DNA of 64,000 nucleotides from NCBI RefSeq assembly GCF_900104965.1, contig NZ_LT629757.1, forward strand, positions 868,001 through 932,000. The letters are read 5' to 3'. Under the pieces are notes generated by a model. That model did no database searches. It was not told the DNA's origin and saw only the letters and a program-made list of their open reading frames with translations. Shown one piece after another: positions 29,350-41,720 of this stretch (its first letter is position 1; each line of letters starts with the position of its first letter). Origin of the DNA: Nocardioides scoriae (GTDB lineage: Bacteria > Actinomycetota > Actinomycetes > Propionibacteriales > Nocardioidaceae). The translations under genes were made by a program, and so were the position numbers.

Positions 29350-30078
29350 ATGGCAACGGTGATCCTGGCGCGCCACGGACGGACCGCGGCGAACGCCACG
29401 GGCGTGCTGGCCGGCCGGTCCGAGGGCGTCCGGCTCGACGACACCGGGACGGGCCAGGCCGCACGGGCCGCCTCCCGGCTCGAGGGCCTGCCGCTCGTGC
29501 AGGTGGTCACGAGCCCGCTCGAGCGCTGCCAGCAGACGGCCGCACTGCTCGCCCCGGCGCTGACGGCCGTGCTCGACGACCGGCTGCTGGAGTGCGACTA
29601 CGGCGACTGGACCGGGCGCGAGCTGAAGGTGCTGGCCAAGGAGAAGATGTGGCGCACCGTCCAGACCCAGCCGTCCGCCGCGCGCTTCCCCGGTGGCGAG
29701 TCGCTGCAGGAGGTCTCGGCGCGGGCCGTCGCCACCGTGCGCGACCGCGACGCGCAGCTGGAGGCCGAGCACGGGCCCCACGCGCTGTGGCTGGCGGTCT
29801 CCCACGGCGACGTCATCAAGGCGGTCTTGGCCGACGCCCTGGGCATGCACCTCGACGCCTTCCAGCGGATCATGGTCGACCCGGCCAGCCTCTCGGTGGT
29901 CCGCTACACCCCCGAGCGCGCCTTCGTGGTGACCATGAACTCCTCCTCCGGCGCCCTGTCCCACCTCGCCCCGCCGAAGACCAAGCGGCGCCGCAGGCGC
30001 TCGGCCGACGCGGTCGTCGGGGGCGGTGCCGGACCGGAGGACGACGCCGCGTCCACGGCCGCTTCCGCCGGGTCCTAG
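29350..30078 (+). CDS. Histidine phosphatase family protein (MSMEG_4193-like phosphomutase)
   Basis: 242 residues. The catalytic RHGRTAAN motif (family RHG.T..N) is at residues 8-15; the supporting SPLERCQQTA, acid Glu in ECDYGDW and second His in AVSHGDVIKAVL complete the active site. A basic and acidic tail of about 45 residues (KTKRRRRRS...) follows. It belongs to an actinobacterial group found with the DUF3090 and SCO1664 families as here. True substrate unknown. TACGCT lies 6 nt before the ATG. Confidence 0.87.
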   Translation: MATVILARHGRTAANATGVLAGRSEGVRLDDTGTGQAARAASRLEGLPLVQVVTSPLERCQQTAALLAPALTAVLDDRLLECDYGDWTGRELKVLAKEKMWRTVQTQPSAARFPGGESLQEVSARAVATVRDRDAQLEAEHGPHALWLAVSHGDVIKAVLADALGMHLDAFQRIMVDPASLSVVRYTPERAFVVTMNSSSGALSHLAPPKTKRRRRRSADAVVGGGAGPEDDAASTAASAGS

Positions 30079-30088
30079 AGTCGAGCCC

Positions 30089-30685
30089 ATGCCCGTCGTC
30101 CACCGCTTCGACCCGCCTGACCGCTTCGTCCCGGGCACCGTCGGCGAACCCGGGTCGCGCACCTTCTTCCTCCAGGCCCGCAGCGGCACCCAGCTGACCT
30201 CGGTCTCGCTGGAGAAGCAGCAGGTCCAGATCCTGGGCGAGCGCATCGCCGAGCTGCTCGACGAGCTGATCACCAGCGACGACGCCCGCTCCACCGTGCC
30301 CGCCGTGACCCCGGTCGCGATGATCGACACCGAGCCCCTCGAGCAGCCGATCGAGGAGGAGTTCCGCGCCGGCACGATCACGTTGTCCTGGGACGGCGAC
30401 GACGAGCGGGTGGTGATCGAGGTCTTCCCGGTCGCCGAGGTCGAGATCGAGGTGCCGGTCGAGGCAGCCGAGCAGGACCTCATCGAGCTGCCCATCGAGG
30501 AGCCCGAGCCCGAGGAGCTGCTGCTGGTGCGCATGAGCGCGGCCATGGCGCGCTCCTTCGCCGCCCGCGCCGAGTCCGTGGTCGCTGCCGGTCGGGCCCC
30601 GTGCCCCCTGTGCGGGGGCCCGCTCGACCCGCAGGGCCACCTGTGCCCGCGCGCCAACGGCTACCGCCGCAGCACCACGCTCTGA
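30089..30685 (+). CDS. DUF3090 family protein
   Basis: 198 residues, conserved actinobacterial protein of unknown role. It starts VVHRFDPPDRFVPGTVGEPG and FFLQARSG, and ends with a candidate zinc ribbon of four Cys: CPLCGGPLDPQGHLC (three) with a further basic end. A middle acidic section is rich in Glu (EVEIEVPVEAAEQDLIELPIEE). It starts 10 nt after the phosphatase stop; TAGAGT 7 nt before its ATG suggests an additional leaderless promoter. Confidence 0.87.
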   Translation: MPVVHRFDPPDRFVPGTVGEPGSRTFFLQARSGTQLTSVSLEKQQVQILGERIAELLDELITSDDARSTVPAVTPVAMIDTEPLEQPIEEEFRAGTITLSWDGDDERVVIEVFPVAEVEIEVPVEAAEQDLIELPIEEPEPEELLLVRMSAAMARSFAARAESVVAAGRAPCPLCGGPLDPQGHLCPRANGYRRSTTL

Positions 30686-30704
30686 GCGACCACGGGGCCC
30701 GTCG

Positions 30705-31493
30705 ATGACCACCGACAGCTCGCCGCTGCTCCAGGGCGAGCTCCACGTCCTCGGCCGGATCATGCCGGCCTCCAACCACACCTTCCTCACCGAGCTCGGC
30801 GAGGGCGGCACCCGCTGCGTCTACAAGCCGGTGTCGGGGGAGCGGCCGCTGTGGGACTTCCCCGACGGGACCCTCGCACAGCGCGAGTACGCCGCCTGGG
30901 TGGTCTCGGACCACCTCGGGTGGGACGTCGTCCCGACCACCGTCCTGCGCGAGGGGCCCGTCGGCCTCGGCATGGTGCAGCTGTGGAAGGACACGGTCGA
31001 GACCCCCGAGGGTCGGCCCGACCCGGTCGACGTCGTGCCCGAGGGGCCGGTGCCGCCCGGGTTCCTGCACGTGCTCGACGCCACCGGCGGCCGTGACGAG
31101 CCGGTGATGCTGGTGCACGAGGACTCCCGGCCGCTGCGCCGCATGGCCGTGTTCGACGTGGTCACCAACAACACCGACCGCAAGGGCGGCCACGTCCTGG
31201 CCATGGCCGACGGCCACCGCCACGGCGTGGACCACGGCGTGTGCTTCCACGTCGAGGACAAGCTGCGCACCGTGCTGTGGGGCTTCGCCGGCCAGCCCCT
31301 CGACGCCGCCGAGCGCGACGGCGTGGAGCGCGTGCTGACCGGGCTCGACGGCGAGCTGCGCGAGCGGCTCGAGGACCTGCTCGCGGTCGCGGAGGTCGAC
31401 GCGGTCGCCCGGCGATGCCAGCGGCTGCTGCGCCAGGGCCACCTGCCGGTGCCGGCCGGCGGCTGGCCGTCGATCCCCTGGCCGCCCTTCTGA
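30705..31493 (+). CDS. SCO1664 family protein (PI kinase-like fold)
   Basis: 262 residues, actinobacterial family with distant likeness to phosphatidylinositol 3/4-kinases: [22 protein letters not shown] resembles the nucleotide and lysine region, [19 protein letters not shown] resembles the D...N catalytic loop and [21 protein letters not shown] the metal region. Catalysis is not shown for the family. It follows DUF3090 by 19 nt and precedes mshC by 34 nt. Confidence 0.87.
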   Translation: MTTDSSPLLQGELHVLGRIMPASNHTFLTELGEGGTRCVYKPVSGERPLWDFPDGTLAQREYAAWVVSDHLGWDVVPTTVLREGPVGLGMVQLWKDTVETPEGRPDPVDVVPEGPVPPGFLHVLDATGGRDEPVMLVHEDSRPLRRMAVFDVVTNNTDRKGGHVLAMADGHRHGVDHGVCFHVEDKLRTVLWGFAGQPLDAAERDGVERVLTGLDGELRERLEDLLAVAEVDAVARRCQRLLRQGHLPVPAGGWPSIPWPPF

Positions 31494-31527
31494 CGGGTCG
31501 CCCACCGCGACGGCATACCCTCACCCC

Positions 31528-32796
31528 ATGCGTGCGTGGACCTCTCCCGGCCCAGGACAGCTCCCCGCGGGAGCCCGAGGACCGGAGGTCAGGGTCCACG
31601 ACAGTGCGACGGGGGAGCCCCGCGAGAGCGTGCCGGCCGGTGGCACCGCCCGGATGTACGTCTGCGGCATCACGCCGTACGACGCCACCCACCTCGGGCA
31701 CGCCGCGACGTACGTCGCCTTCGACCTGCTGCAGCGCGCCTGGCGCTCGGCCGGCCACGACGTCCGCTACGTCCAGAACGTCACCGACGTGGACGACCCG
31801 CTGCTCGAGCGGGCGGCCGCGACCGGCGAGGACTGGGTCGCCCTGGCCGAGCGCGAGACCCAGCTGTTCCGCACCGACATGGAGGCGCTGCGGGTGCTGC
31901 CGCCCGACGCCTACGTCGGCGCCGTCGAGGCGATCCCGCTGGTCGTCGACATGGTGGAGCAGCTGCGCGCCGCCGGCAGCACCTACGAGGTCGCCTCGGA
32001 GAGCCCCGAGGTCGCCGACGACGTCTACTTCCAGGTGACCAGCGACCCGGCCTTCGGGTCGGTGTCCGGCTGGACCCGCGAGCAGATGCTCGCCGTCTTC
32101 GCCGACCGCGGCGGCGACCCCGAGCGCCCGGGCAAGAAGGACCCGCTGGACTGCCTGCTGTGGCGCGCCGAGCGCGACGGCGAGCCCGCGTGGGAGTCCT
32201 CGCTGGGCCGCGGCCGTCCCGGCTGGCACGTCGAGTGCTCCGCCATCGCCCGCCACCACCTCGACAGCGCCACCCTGGGGCCCATCGACGTCCAGGGCGG
32301 CGGCAGCGACCTGGTCTTCCCCCACCACGAGATGAGCGCCTCGGAGGCGCAGGCCGTCGAGCCCGGCAGCCGCTTCGCCCACGCCTACGTCCACGCCGGC
32401 ATGGTCGGCCTCGACGGCGAGAAGATGTCGAAGTCCAAGGGCAACCTGGTCCTGGTCAGCAAGCTGCGCGAGTCCGGTCTCGACCCGATGGTGGTCCGGC
32501 TGCTGCTGCTCGGCCACCACTACCGCAGCGACTGGATGTGGGACGCCGCCGACGTCGACACCGCGACCGCCCGTCTCGACGCCTGGCGTCGGGCCGCGGC
32601 CGCCGAGGCCGGCGCCCCCACCGGGCCGGTCGTCACCGACGCGCTGGCCCGCCTCGCCGACGACCTCGACGCCCCCGGTGCGCTCCGGGTGATCGACGCC
32701 TGGGCCGCCGCCACGGACGCCGGTGACCACACCGAGCCCGGCGCGGGGCAGGTCGTCACGGCCCTCGTCGACGCCGCCCTCGGCGTCCGCCTCTGA
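31528..32796 (+). CDS. mshC: Mycothiol ligase MshC (cysteine:glucosaminyl-inositol ligase)
   Basis: Joins cysteine to GlcN-inositol with ATP, the penultimate step of mycothiol synthesis. 422 residues, shorter than CysRS because the anticodon-binding end is missing. Class I synthetase motifs: the HIGH equivalent [14 protein letters not shown], zinc ligands in [23 protein letters not shown], and EKMSKSKGN (KMSKS loop). The start [12 protein letters not shown] is MshC-like, not CysS-like. TACCCT is 6 nt before the ATG. Its stop is 3 nt before the symmetric repeat array. Confidence 0.93.
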   Translation: MRAWTSPGPGQLPAGARGPEVRVHDSATGEPRESVPAGGTARMYVCGITPYDATHLGHAATYVAFDLLQRAWRSAGHDVRYVQNVTDVDDPLLERAAATGEDWVALAERETQLFRTDMEALRVLPPDAYVGAVEAIPLVVDMVEQLRAAGSTYEVASESPEVADDVYFQVTSDPAFGSVSGWTREQMLAVFADRGGDPERPGKKDPLDCLLWRAERDGEPAWESSLGRGRPGWHVECSAIARHHLDSATLGPIDVQGGGSDLVFPHHEMSASEAQAVEPGSRFAHAYVHAGMVGLDGEKMSKSKGNLVLVSKLRESGLDPMVVRLLLLGHHYRSDWMWDAADVDTATARLDAWRRAAAAEAGAPTGPVVTDALARLADDLDAPGALRVIDAWAAATDAGDHTEPGAGQVVTALVDAALGVRL

Positions 32797-32799
32797 CCC

Positions 32800-33118
32800 G
32801 CCGAGCGGGCGATCAGCGCACGCCTGAGCACCCCGAGCGGGCGATCGGCGTACGCCGGGGGACGCCGAGCGGGCGATCGCAGCACGCCTGAGCGCGCCGA
32901 GCGGGCGATTGCCGCACGCCTGATCACGCCGAGCGGGCGACGGTCGTACGCCGGCAGCAGCGCGGGCCGTGCTGCGATCGCCCGGTCGCCGCCTTGGGGC
33001 GTGCTGCAAACGCCCGCTCGGCGGTCCGGGGCGTGCTGCAAACGCCCGCTCGGCGGTCCGGAGCGTGCTGCAATCGCCCGGTCAGCGTCGTGGGGCGTGC
33101 TGCAATCGCCCGGTCGGC
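32800..33118. repeat. Symmetric array: five direct plus five inverted 25-bp units at exact 32-bp period
   Basis: Forward units start at 32800, 32832, 32864, 32896 and 32928, consensus GCCGAGCGGGCGAT followed by four variable bases and GCACGCC. After a 13-nt centre (32953-32965), inverted units start at 32966, 32998, 33030, 33062 and 33094 (GGCGTGCTGC then AATCGCCCGGTCGGC). Units are separated by 7 nt: mostly TGAGCAC-like on the left, GGTCCGG-like on the right. Copies at 32998 and 33030 are identical over all 32 bp. Not coding, since 32 is not a multiple of 3. The array fills the whole gap between the convergent mshC and PAC2 genes. Confidence 0.95.
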
Positions 33119-33139
33119 GTGCTCCCCGGTCGGCTCGGC

Positions 33140-33988
33140 TCAGCTCGGGTCGTCGCGGCGCTTGAGGTAGCGCTCGAACTCCCGGGCGATGGCGTCGCCG
33201 CTGGCCTCGGGGAGCTCGGCGGTGTCCTGGCTCTCCTCGAGGTTGCGGACGTAGTCGGCGACGTCCTCGTCCTCCTCGGCGAGCTCGGCGACGCCGCGCT
33301 CCCAGGCGCGGCTGTCCTCGGGGAGGTCGCCGAGCGGGATGCTGGTCTCGAGCAGGTCCTCGACCTGGCCCAGCAGCGCCAGCGTGGCCTTGGGGCACGG
33401 GGGCTGCGGCAGGTAGTGGGGGACCGCCGCCCAGAAGGACACCGCGGCCACGTCGAGGCGCTGGCAGGCGTCCTGGAAGACCCCGACGATCCCGGTCGGC
33501 CCCTCGTACGTCGCGGGCTCGAGCTTGAGCCGGTCCTCGAGGTCGAGCTCGGTCGCGGTGCCGCTGACCTGGATCGGACGGGTGTGGGGCGTCTCGGCGA
33601 GCAGCGCGCCCAGCGTGACGACGAGGGAGACGCCCAGGTCGTCGGCGGTGGCGAGCAGCTCGGCGCAGAACTGGCGCCACTTCATGTTGGGCTCGATGCC
33701 GCGCAGCAGCACGACGTCGCGGTGCGAGCCGGGCGGGCGGGCGACGTAGAGCTGCGTCGAGGGCCAGGTGATCCGGCGCATGCCCTCGTCGGTCGTGCCG
33801 ATCATGGGCCGGTTGACCTGGAAGTCGTAGAAGTCCTCGGGGTCCATCACCGCGACGACCTCGGCGTCCCAGACCTCGATGAGGTGGTCGACCACGCCGG
33901 TGGCGGCGCCCGCGGCGTCGTTCCAGCCCTCGAAGGCGGCGATCATCACGGGGTCGACGAGGTGGGGGACGTCCTCGAGCTCGATCAT
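33140..33988 (-). CDS. PAC2 family protein
   Basis: 282 residues of the PAC2 family, related to eukaryotic proteasome assembly chaperone 2. The start IELEDVPHLVDPVMIAAFEGWNDAAGAATGVVDHL is characteristic, and the last 50 residues form an acidic, coiled-coil-like tail ending EFERYLKRRDDPS. The bacterial function is unsettled. It lies about 7.7 kb upstream of the proteasome ATPase, so a link to proteasome biology is tempting but only positional. TAGGGT lies 6 nt before the ATG: leaderless, and divergent from metH. Confidence 0.9.
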   Translation of the reverse strand: MIELEDVPHLVDPVMIAAFEGWNDAAGAATGVVDHLIEVWDAEVVAVMDPEDFYDFQVNRPMIGTTDEGMRRITWPSTQLYVARPPGSHRDVVLLRGIEPNMKWRQFCAELLATADDLGVSLVVTLGALLAETPHTRPIQVSGTATELDLEDRLKLEPATYEGPTGIVGVFQDACQRLDVAAVSFWAAVPHYLPQPPCPKATLALLGQVEDLLETSIPLGDLPEDSRAWERGVAELAEEDEDVADYVRNLEESQDTAELPEASGDAIAREFERYLKRRDDPS

Positions 33989-34069
33989 CGCCTCACCCTA
34001 GTCCGCGGCCGGGTGTCAGGATCCGGTATCCCGTCGGGGCGCGCTGCGCGACCTCCGTACCCTTGACAG

Positions 34070-37807
<3,738 letters not shown>

Positions 37808-37815
37808 GCGCCCCG

Positions 37816-38478
37816 ATGACGCTCCCCGAGGCGGTGCTGTGGGACATGGACGGCACCCTGGTCGACACCGAGCCCTACTGGATCGAGTGCGAGTTCGCCA
37901 TCGCCGAGCGGTGGGGCGGCACCTGGTCGGACGCCCACGCCCACGCCGTGCTGGGCGGCGCGCTCACCGAGTCCACGGCCTACATGTCCGAGCACATGGG
38001 CATCGACCGCACCCCCGAGCAGATCCTCGAGGAGCTGCTCGACCGGGTCGTGGCCATGGTCCAGCGCGAGATCCCGTGGCGCCCCGGCGCCCGCGACCTG
38101 CTGGCCGGGCTGCGGGCGCAGGGCGTCCCGTGCGCGCTCGTGACCGCCTCCTGGCGGCGCTTCGTCGAGCCGGTCCTGGCGGCGCTGCCACCGGACAGCT
38201 TCGACGTGGTCGTGTGCGGCGACGAGGTGACCCGGGGCAAGCCCCACCCGGAGCCCTACCTGCGGGCGGCCGAGCTGGTCGGCGTGCCGCCGGAGCGTGC
38301 CGTGGCCATCGAGGACTCGCCGACCGGCACGACCGCCGCCGAGGCCGCCGGCTGCCAGGTGCTGGTGGTGCCCAGCCAGGTCGAGGTGCCCGCCGGGCCC
38401 CGTCGCGTCGAGCACCCCACCCTGGTGGGCGTGGGACCCGGCGACCTCGTGGACCTGCTCAGCCCGCTGCGGGCCTAG
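37816..38478 (+). CDS. HAD-superfamily phosphatase
   Basis: 220 residues. Motif I DMDGTLVDTE carries the nucleophilic Asp, motif II is VTASWRR, motif III Lys is in RGKPHPEPY and motif IV is AIEDSPTG. The cap is inserted after motif I (subfamily IA, phosphoglycolate or sugar-phosphate phosphatase-like). It starts 8 nt after metH, probably co-transcribed. It overlaps the convergent RecB-like gene by 20 bp. Confidence 0.9.
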   Translation: MTLPEAVLWDMDGTLVDTEPYWIECEFAIAERWGGTWSDAHAHAVLGGALTESTAYMSEHMGIDRTPEQILEELLDRVVAMVQREIPWRPGARDLLAGLRAQGVPCALVTASWRRFVEPVLAALPPDSFDVVVCGDEVTRGKPHPEPYLRAAELVGVPPERAVAIEDSPTGTTAAEAAGCQVLVVPSQVEVPAGPRRVEHPTLVGVGPGDLVDLLSPLRA

Positions 38479-39364
38479 CGGGCAGCGGCGGCGGGGTGCC
38501 GCCGTACTCCGGGCACAGGTCGCGGAAGGAGCACCACCGACAGGCGAACCCGGGCTGGGGGAGCCACTCCCCGGTGCGGTGGCCGTGCTCGATGGCGCGC
38601 CAGACCGCCTCGACGAGCCGCTCGGTGGCGAGGAGGTCCTCGACGTCCGGCGACCAGCTGACCGTCTGGCCGTCGCCGAGGTAGATCAGCCGCAGCTCGC
38701 GCGGCACCACGCCCCGGGTGCGCCACAGCACCAGGGCGTAGAACCGCAGCTGGAACAGCGCCCGCGCCTCGAACCCGGGCGAGGGCGCCCGCCCGGTCTT
38801 GTAGTCCACGATCCGCAGCGCCCCGTCGGGCGCCTCGTCGAGCCGGTCGAGGAAGCCGCGCAGCAGCAGCCGCGAGTCGAGCAGCGCCTCGACGTAGAGC
38901 TCCCGCTCGGCCGGCTCCAGCCGTCGCGGGTCCTCCAGCTCGAAGTAGGTGCGCAGCGCCCCGCGGCAGGCGTCCTGCCACGACGCGGCGGAGCCGTCCT
39001 CGAAGACCGCGGCGAGCTCGGGCTCCCTGGTCAGCACGGCGTCCCAGGCGCCGGGCACCATCTCCAGCGCGCGCTCGGGCGTGCGCTCGGGGGCGGGCAG
39101 GTCGAAGAGGTCCTCGAGCACCTGGTGCACCACGGTGCCGCGCACCGCCTCCGGCGAGGGCTGCTCGGGCAGGCGGTCGATGGTGCGGAAGCGGAACATC
39201 AGCGGGCAGGAGCGGAAGTCGGCGGCGCGGCTGGGGGACAGCGAGCCCAGGACGTCGACGCCGTCGACCGGCGTGCCCAGCTGCGGCCGGGCCTCGGTCG
39301 CGGCGTCGGCCGCGGTGCCGCTCGGGGCCGCGGGTGGGGCCCCTGACGGGGGCGTCGAGGACAT
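38459..39364 (-). CDS. RecB-family exonuclease (PD-(D/E)XK) with Cys cluster
   Basis: 301 residues, single nuclease domain without helicase. Nuclease motifs: GTVVHQVLEDLFDLP, then LLLRGFLDRLDE with metal Asp, RIVDYKTG (the D..K step) and QLRFYALVLW. Cysteines RSCPLMF near the start and CRWCSFRDLC at the end match the four-Cys pattern that binds a 4Fe-4S cluster in AddB/Cas4-type nucleases. Length is usual for the stand-alone actinobacterial form. TACTGT lies 6 nt before the ATG. Probable role in DNA repair (inference). Confidence 0.9.
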   Translation of the reverse strand: MSSTPPSGAPPAAPSGTAADAATEARPQLGTPVDGVDVLGSLSPSRAADFRSCPLMFRFRTIDRLPEQPSPEAVRGTVVHQVLEDLFDLPAPERTPERALEMVPGAWDAVLTREPELAAVFEDGSAASWQDACRGALRTYFELEDPRRLEPAERELYVEALLDSRLLLRGFLDRLDEAPDGALRIVDYKTGRAPSPGFEARALFQLRFYALVLWRTRGVVPRELRLIYLGDGQTVSWSPDVEDLLATERLVEAVWRAIEHGHRTGEWLPQPGFACRWCSFRDLCPEYGGTPPPLPARPAAG

Positions 39365-39418
39365 GGCGCCACAGTAGGCGCCGGGTCCGACGCTCACCGG
39401 GCACGCTAGCGTGGCGGG

Positions 39419-40597
39419 GTGACGACGCAGGGGACCGAGCCCGGGAGCGACCGCCCGGGCGGACCCGCCCGCCGCGCGGCGTACCCCCCGGGGACGCTGC
39501 GCATCGGCCGCGTCGTCGGTGTCGACGTGCTGGTCCGCTCCTCGTGGCTCCTCGTGGCGCTGCTCATCGCCGTGCTGCTGGCCCCGCGGATCGAGCAGGT
39601 GCAGCCCGGCCTCGGCGCGCTGAAGTACGTCGCCGGCGTCGCCTTCGCGGTGCTGCTCTACCTCTCGGTGCTGCTCCACGAGATCAGCCACGCGGTGGTC
39701 GCCCAGCGCTACGGCCTAGGGGTGCGCTCGATCACGCTGCACTTCCTGGGCGGCGCGACCGAGATCGACTCCGAGACCAAGACCCCCGGCCAGGAGTTCA
39801 TGGTCGCCGTCGTGGGGCCGCTGACCTCGATCGCCGTGGGCCTGGTCGCGTTGGTGCTGGTGCCCGTCACCCCCGACGGCCTGCTGCGATTGGCGGTGGA
39901 GGGCCTGGCCGGCGCCAACCTCGTGGTCGGCGTGCTCAACCTGGTGCCCGGGCTGCCGCTCGACGGCGGCCGGGTGCTGCGCTCCCTGGTCTGGCGGCTC
40001 TCGGGCAACATGCACCGCGGCACCATCGCCGCCGCCTGGGGCGGTCGGGTCGCGGCCGCGCTGGTGCTGCTGTGGCCGCTGGTGGCGCGCCAGCTGCTGC
40101 TGCTGCCGACCGACGTCTTCGACTACCTGATGGCCTTCATCATCGCCACCTTCCTGTGGTCCGGCTCGACGGCCTCGCTCGTCAGCGCCCGGCTGCGGCG
40201 CCGGCTGCCCGCCCTGCAGGCCCGGCCCCTGGCCCGGCGCGTGGTGGCCGTGCCCGACGACCTCTCGGTCGCGGAGGCGGTGCGTCGCGCGCAGGACGCC
40301 GGCGCCGGCGGCATCGTGGTCCACGACCGCGAGCAGCGGCTGACCTCCGTCGTCAGCGAGAAGGCCCTCACCGCCACCCCCCAGGAGCGCCGCCCCTGGG
40401 TCCCGGTCAGCGCCGTGGCCCGCAGCGCCGAGGCCGGGCTGGTGCTGCCGGCCGACCTGACCGGCGAGGACCTGGTGCGGGCCATGGCCAGCACCCCGGC
40501 CGAGGAGTACGTCCTCGTCGAGCCGGACGGCACCATCTTCGGCCTCCTGGCCACCACCGACGTCGACCGTGCCTTCGAGGAGAACGCCCGCACGTGA
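39419..40597 (+). CDS. Site-2 protease (M50) with CBS domains
   Basis: 392-residue intramembrane metalloprotease of the Rip3/SpoIVFB-like group. The zinc motif HEISH is in a membrane helix (YLSVLLHEISHAVVAQRYG) and the third ligand in NLVPGLPLDGGRVLRSL. Six hydrophobic segments, then a CBS pair from about 270 (ALQARPLARRVVAVPDDLSVAEAVRR ... IFGLLATTDVDRAFE). It probably cleaves a membrane-held anti-sigma factor. TAGCGT lies 6 nt before the GTG. Its stop overlaps the trmI start (GTGA), so the two are coupled. Confidence 0.92.
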   Translation: MTTQGTEPGSDRPGGPARRAAYPPGTLRIGRVVGVDVLVRSSWLLVALLIAVLLAPRIEQVQPGLGALKYVAGVAFAVLLYLSVLLHEISHAVVAQRYGLGVRSITLHFLGGATEIDSETKTPGQEFMVAVVGPLTSIAVGLVALVLVPVTPDGLLRLAVEGLAGANLVVGVLNLVPGLPLDGGRVLRSLVWRLSGNMHRGTIAAAWGGRVAAALVLLWPLVARQLLLLPTDVFDYLMAFIIATFLWSGSTASLVSARLRRRLPALQARPLARRVVAVPDDLSVAEAVRRAQDAGAGGIVVHDREQRLTSVVSEKALTATPQERRPWVPVSAVARSAEAGLVLPADLTGEDLVRAMASTPAEEYVLVEPDGTIFGLLATTDVDRAFEENART

Positions 40598-41589
40598 CCG
40601 AGCAGCCGCACACCCCGACCGATCCCGCCACCCCCGAGGCGGCCGACCCCGTCGGCGAGACGCCCGACTGGTCCGGCGTGCGCCGCGGCCCGCTGCGCGC
40701 GGGCGAATGGATCCGCCTCGTGGACGCCAAGGGCCGGCGCCACAACATCTGCCTGGAGGTCGGCAAGACCTTCCACACCAACAAGGGCGGGCTGCTCCAC
40801 GACGACATGATCGGCCGTGACGAGGGCTTCACCCTGACCTCGACCAACGGCGGCCAGTACCTCGTGTTCCGCCCGCTGCTGAGCGAGTTCGTGGTCTCGA
40901 TGCCCCGCGGCGCGGCGGTGGTCTACCCCAAGGACGCCGCCCAGATCGTGGCGATGGCCGACATCTTCCCCGGCGCCCGCGTGGTCGAGGCCGGTGCCGG
41001 CTCCGGCGCCCTCACCTGCTCGCTGCTGCGCGCGGTCGGCCCGACCGGCCACCTCGGCTCCTTCGAGCGCCGCCCGGAGTTCGCCGAGGTCGCCCAGCGC
41101 AACGTCCGCCAGTTCTTCGGCGCCCCCGAGGGCACCGACCACCCGGCCTGGACGCTCACGGTCGGCGACCTGGTCGAGGAGCTCGGCCGCCACGAGGCGC
41201 CCGGCACCGTCGACCGGGTGGTGCTCGACATGCTCGCGCCCTGGGAGTGCGTCGACGTCGTGGCCGAGGCCCTCACCCCCGGCGGCATCGTGGTCGCCTA
41301 CGTCGCCACCACCACCCAGCTGGGCCGCGTCGTGGAGACCCTGCGCGCCCACGGCGAGTTCACCGAGCCGCAGCCGTGGGAGACGCTCGTGCGCGACTGG
41401 CACGTCGAGGGCCTGGCCGTGCGCCCCGGCCACAAGATGAACGGCCACACCGGCTTCCTGGTCACCGCCCGCCGGATGGCCCCCGGCAACCCGGCGCCGC
41501 GCAAGCAGCGCCGTCCCGCCCCGGGCGCCTACGGCACCGACTACGACGGCCCGCGTCCCGCCGGCCTGGCGCCCACCGAGCTGGAGTGA
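40594..41589 (+). CDS. trmI: tRNA (adenine-N1)-methyltransferase TrmI
   Basis: Makes m1A58 in the T loop of tRNAs. 331 residues with a TrmI N-domain (GEWIRLVDAKGRRHNICLEVGK), the SAM motif VVEAGAGSGALTCSLLRAVG, the acidic loop SFERRPEFAEVAQRN, and DMLAPWECVDVVAEAL. A 30-residue acidic/Pro start and a basic end (RKQRRPAPG) flank the core. Members in actinobacteria lie directly upstream of the proteasome ATPase as here; start coupled to the M50 gene. Confidence 0.93.
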   Translation: MTEQPHTPTDPATPEAADPVGETPDWSGVRRGPLRAGEWIRLVDAKGRRHNICLEVGKTFHTNKGGLLHDDMIGRDEGFTLTSTNGGQYLVFRPLLSEFVVSMPRGAAVVYPKDAAQIVAMADIFPGARVVEAGAGSGALTCSLLRAVGPTGHLGSFERRPEFAEVAQRNVRQFFGAPEGTDHPAWTLTVGDLVEELGRHEAPGTVDRVVLDMLAPWECVDVVAEALTPGGIVVAYVATTTQLGRVVETLRAHGEFTEPQPWETLVRDWHVEGLAVRPGHKMNGHTGFLVTARRMAPGNPAPRKQRRPAPGAYGTDYDGPRPAGLAPTELE

Positions 41590-41681
41590 GCGCGGGGCCG
41601 CTGCCGCGACCGCCAGGTCACGACTGCGTATCCGTCCGTGTCGTACGTCGCACACGCACCTCCCCGGTCACCACCGCGCAG

Positions 41682-41687
41682 TAGGGT
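41682..41687 (+). promoter_or_regulatory. -10 element of the mpa promoter
   Basis: TAGGGT in context GTAGGGTCGAA, 33 nt before the ATG. The same TAGGGTCG string precedes dop and pup. A ribosome-binding GGAGG at 41708-41712 decides the ATG at 41721 over an in-frame GTG at 41712. Confidence 0.6.
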
Positions 41688-41720
41688 CGAAGTCCAGGAA
41701 CCTTCACGGAGGTGGTCGCG

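Noticed and set aside
31528-32796. Cysteinyl-tRNA synthetase
   Set aside because: Lacks the C-terminal anticodon-binding part and has the MshC-type N-terminus; mycothiol ligase fits better.
31162-33009. Long minus-strand frame through mshC and the left half of the array
   Set aside because: It is antisense to mshC and owes its length to GC-rich codon structure; the 32-bp period shifts frame at each unit, so the array is not coding.
32800-33118. The repeat array as a CRISPR locus
   Set aside because: Links between units are 7 nt, not 25-40 nt of unique sequence; half of the units are inverted and no cas genes are near.
33989-34069. Cobalamin riboswitch ahead of metH
   Set aside because: Only 81 bp separate the divergent starts and both have -10 elements directly before the start codons, leaving no room.
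41659-41687. RecA-NDp motif upstream of mpa
   Set aside because: Spacing to TAGGGT is the same, but the upstream block reads GTCACCA in place of GTCRGTG; too weak.
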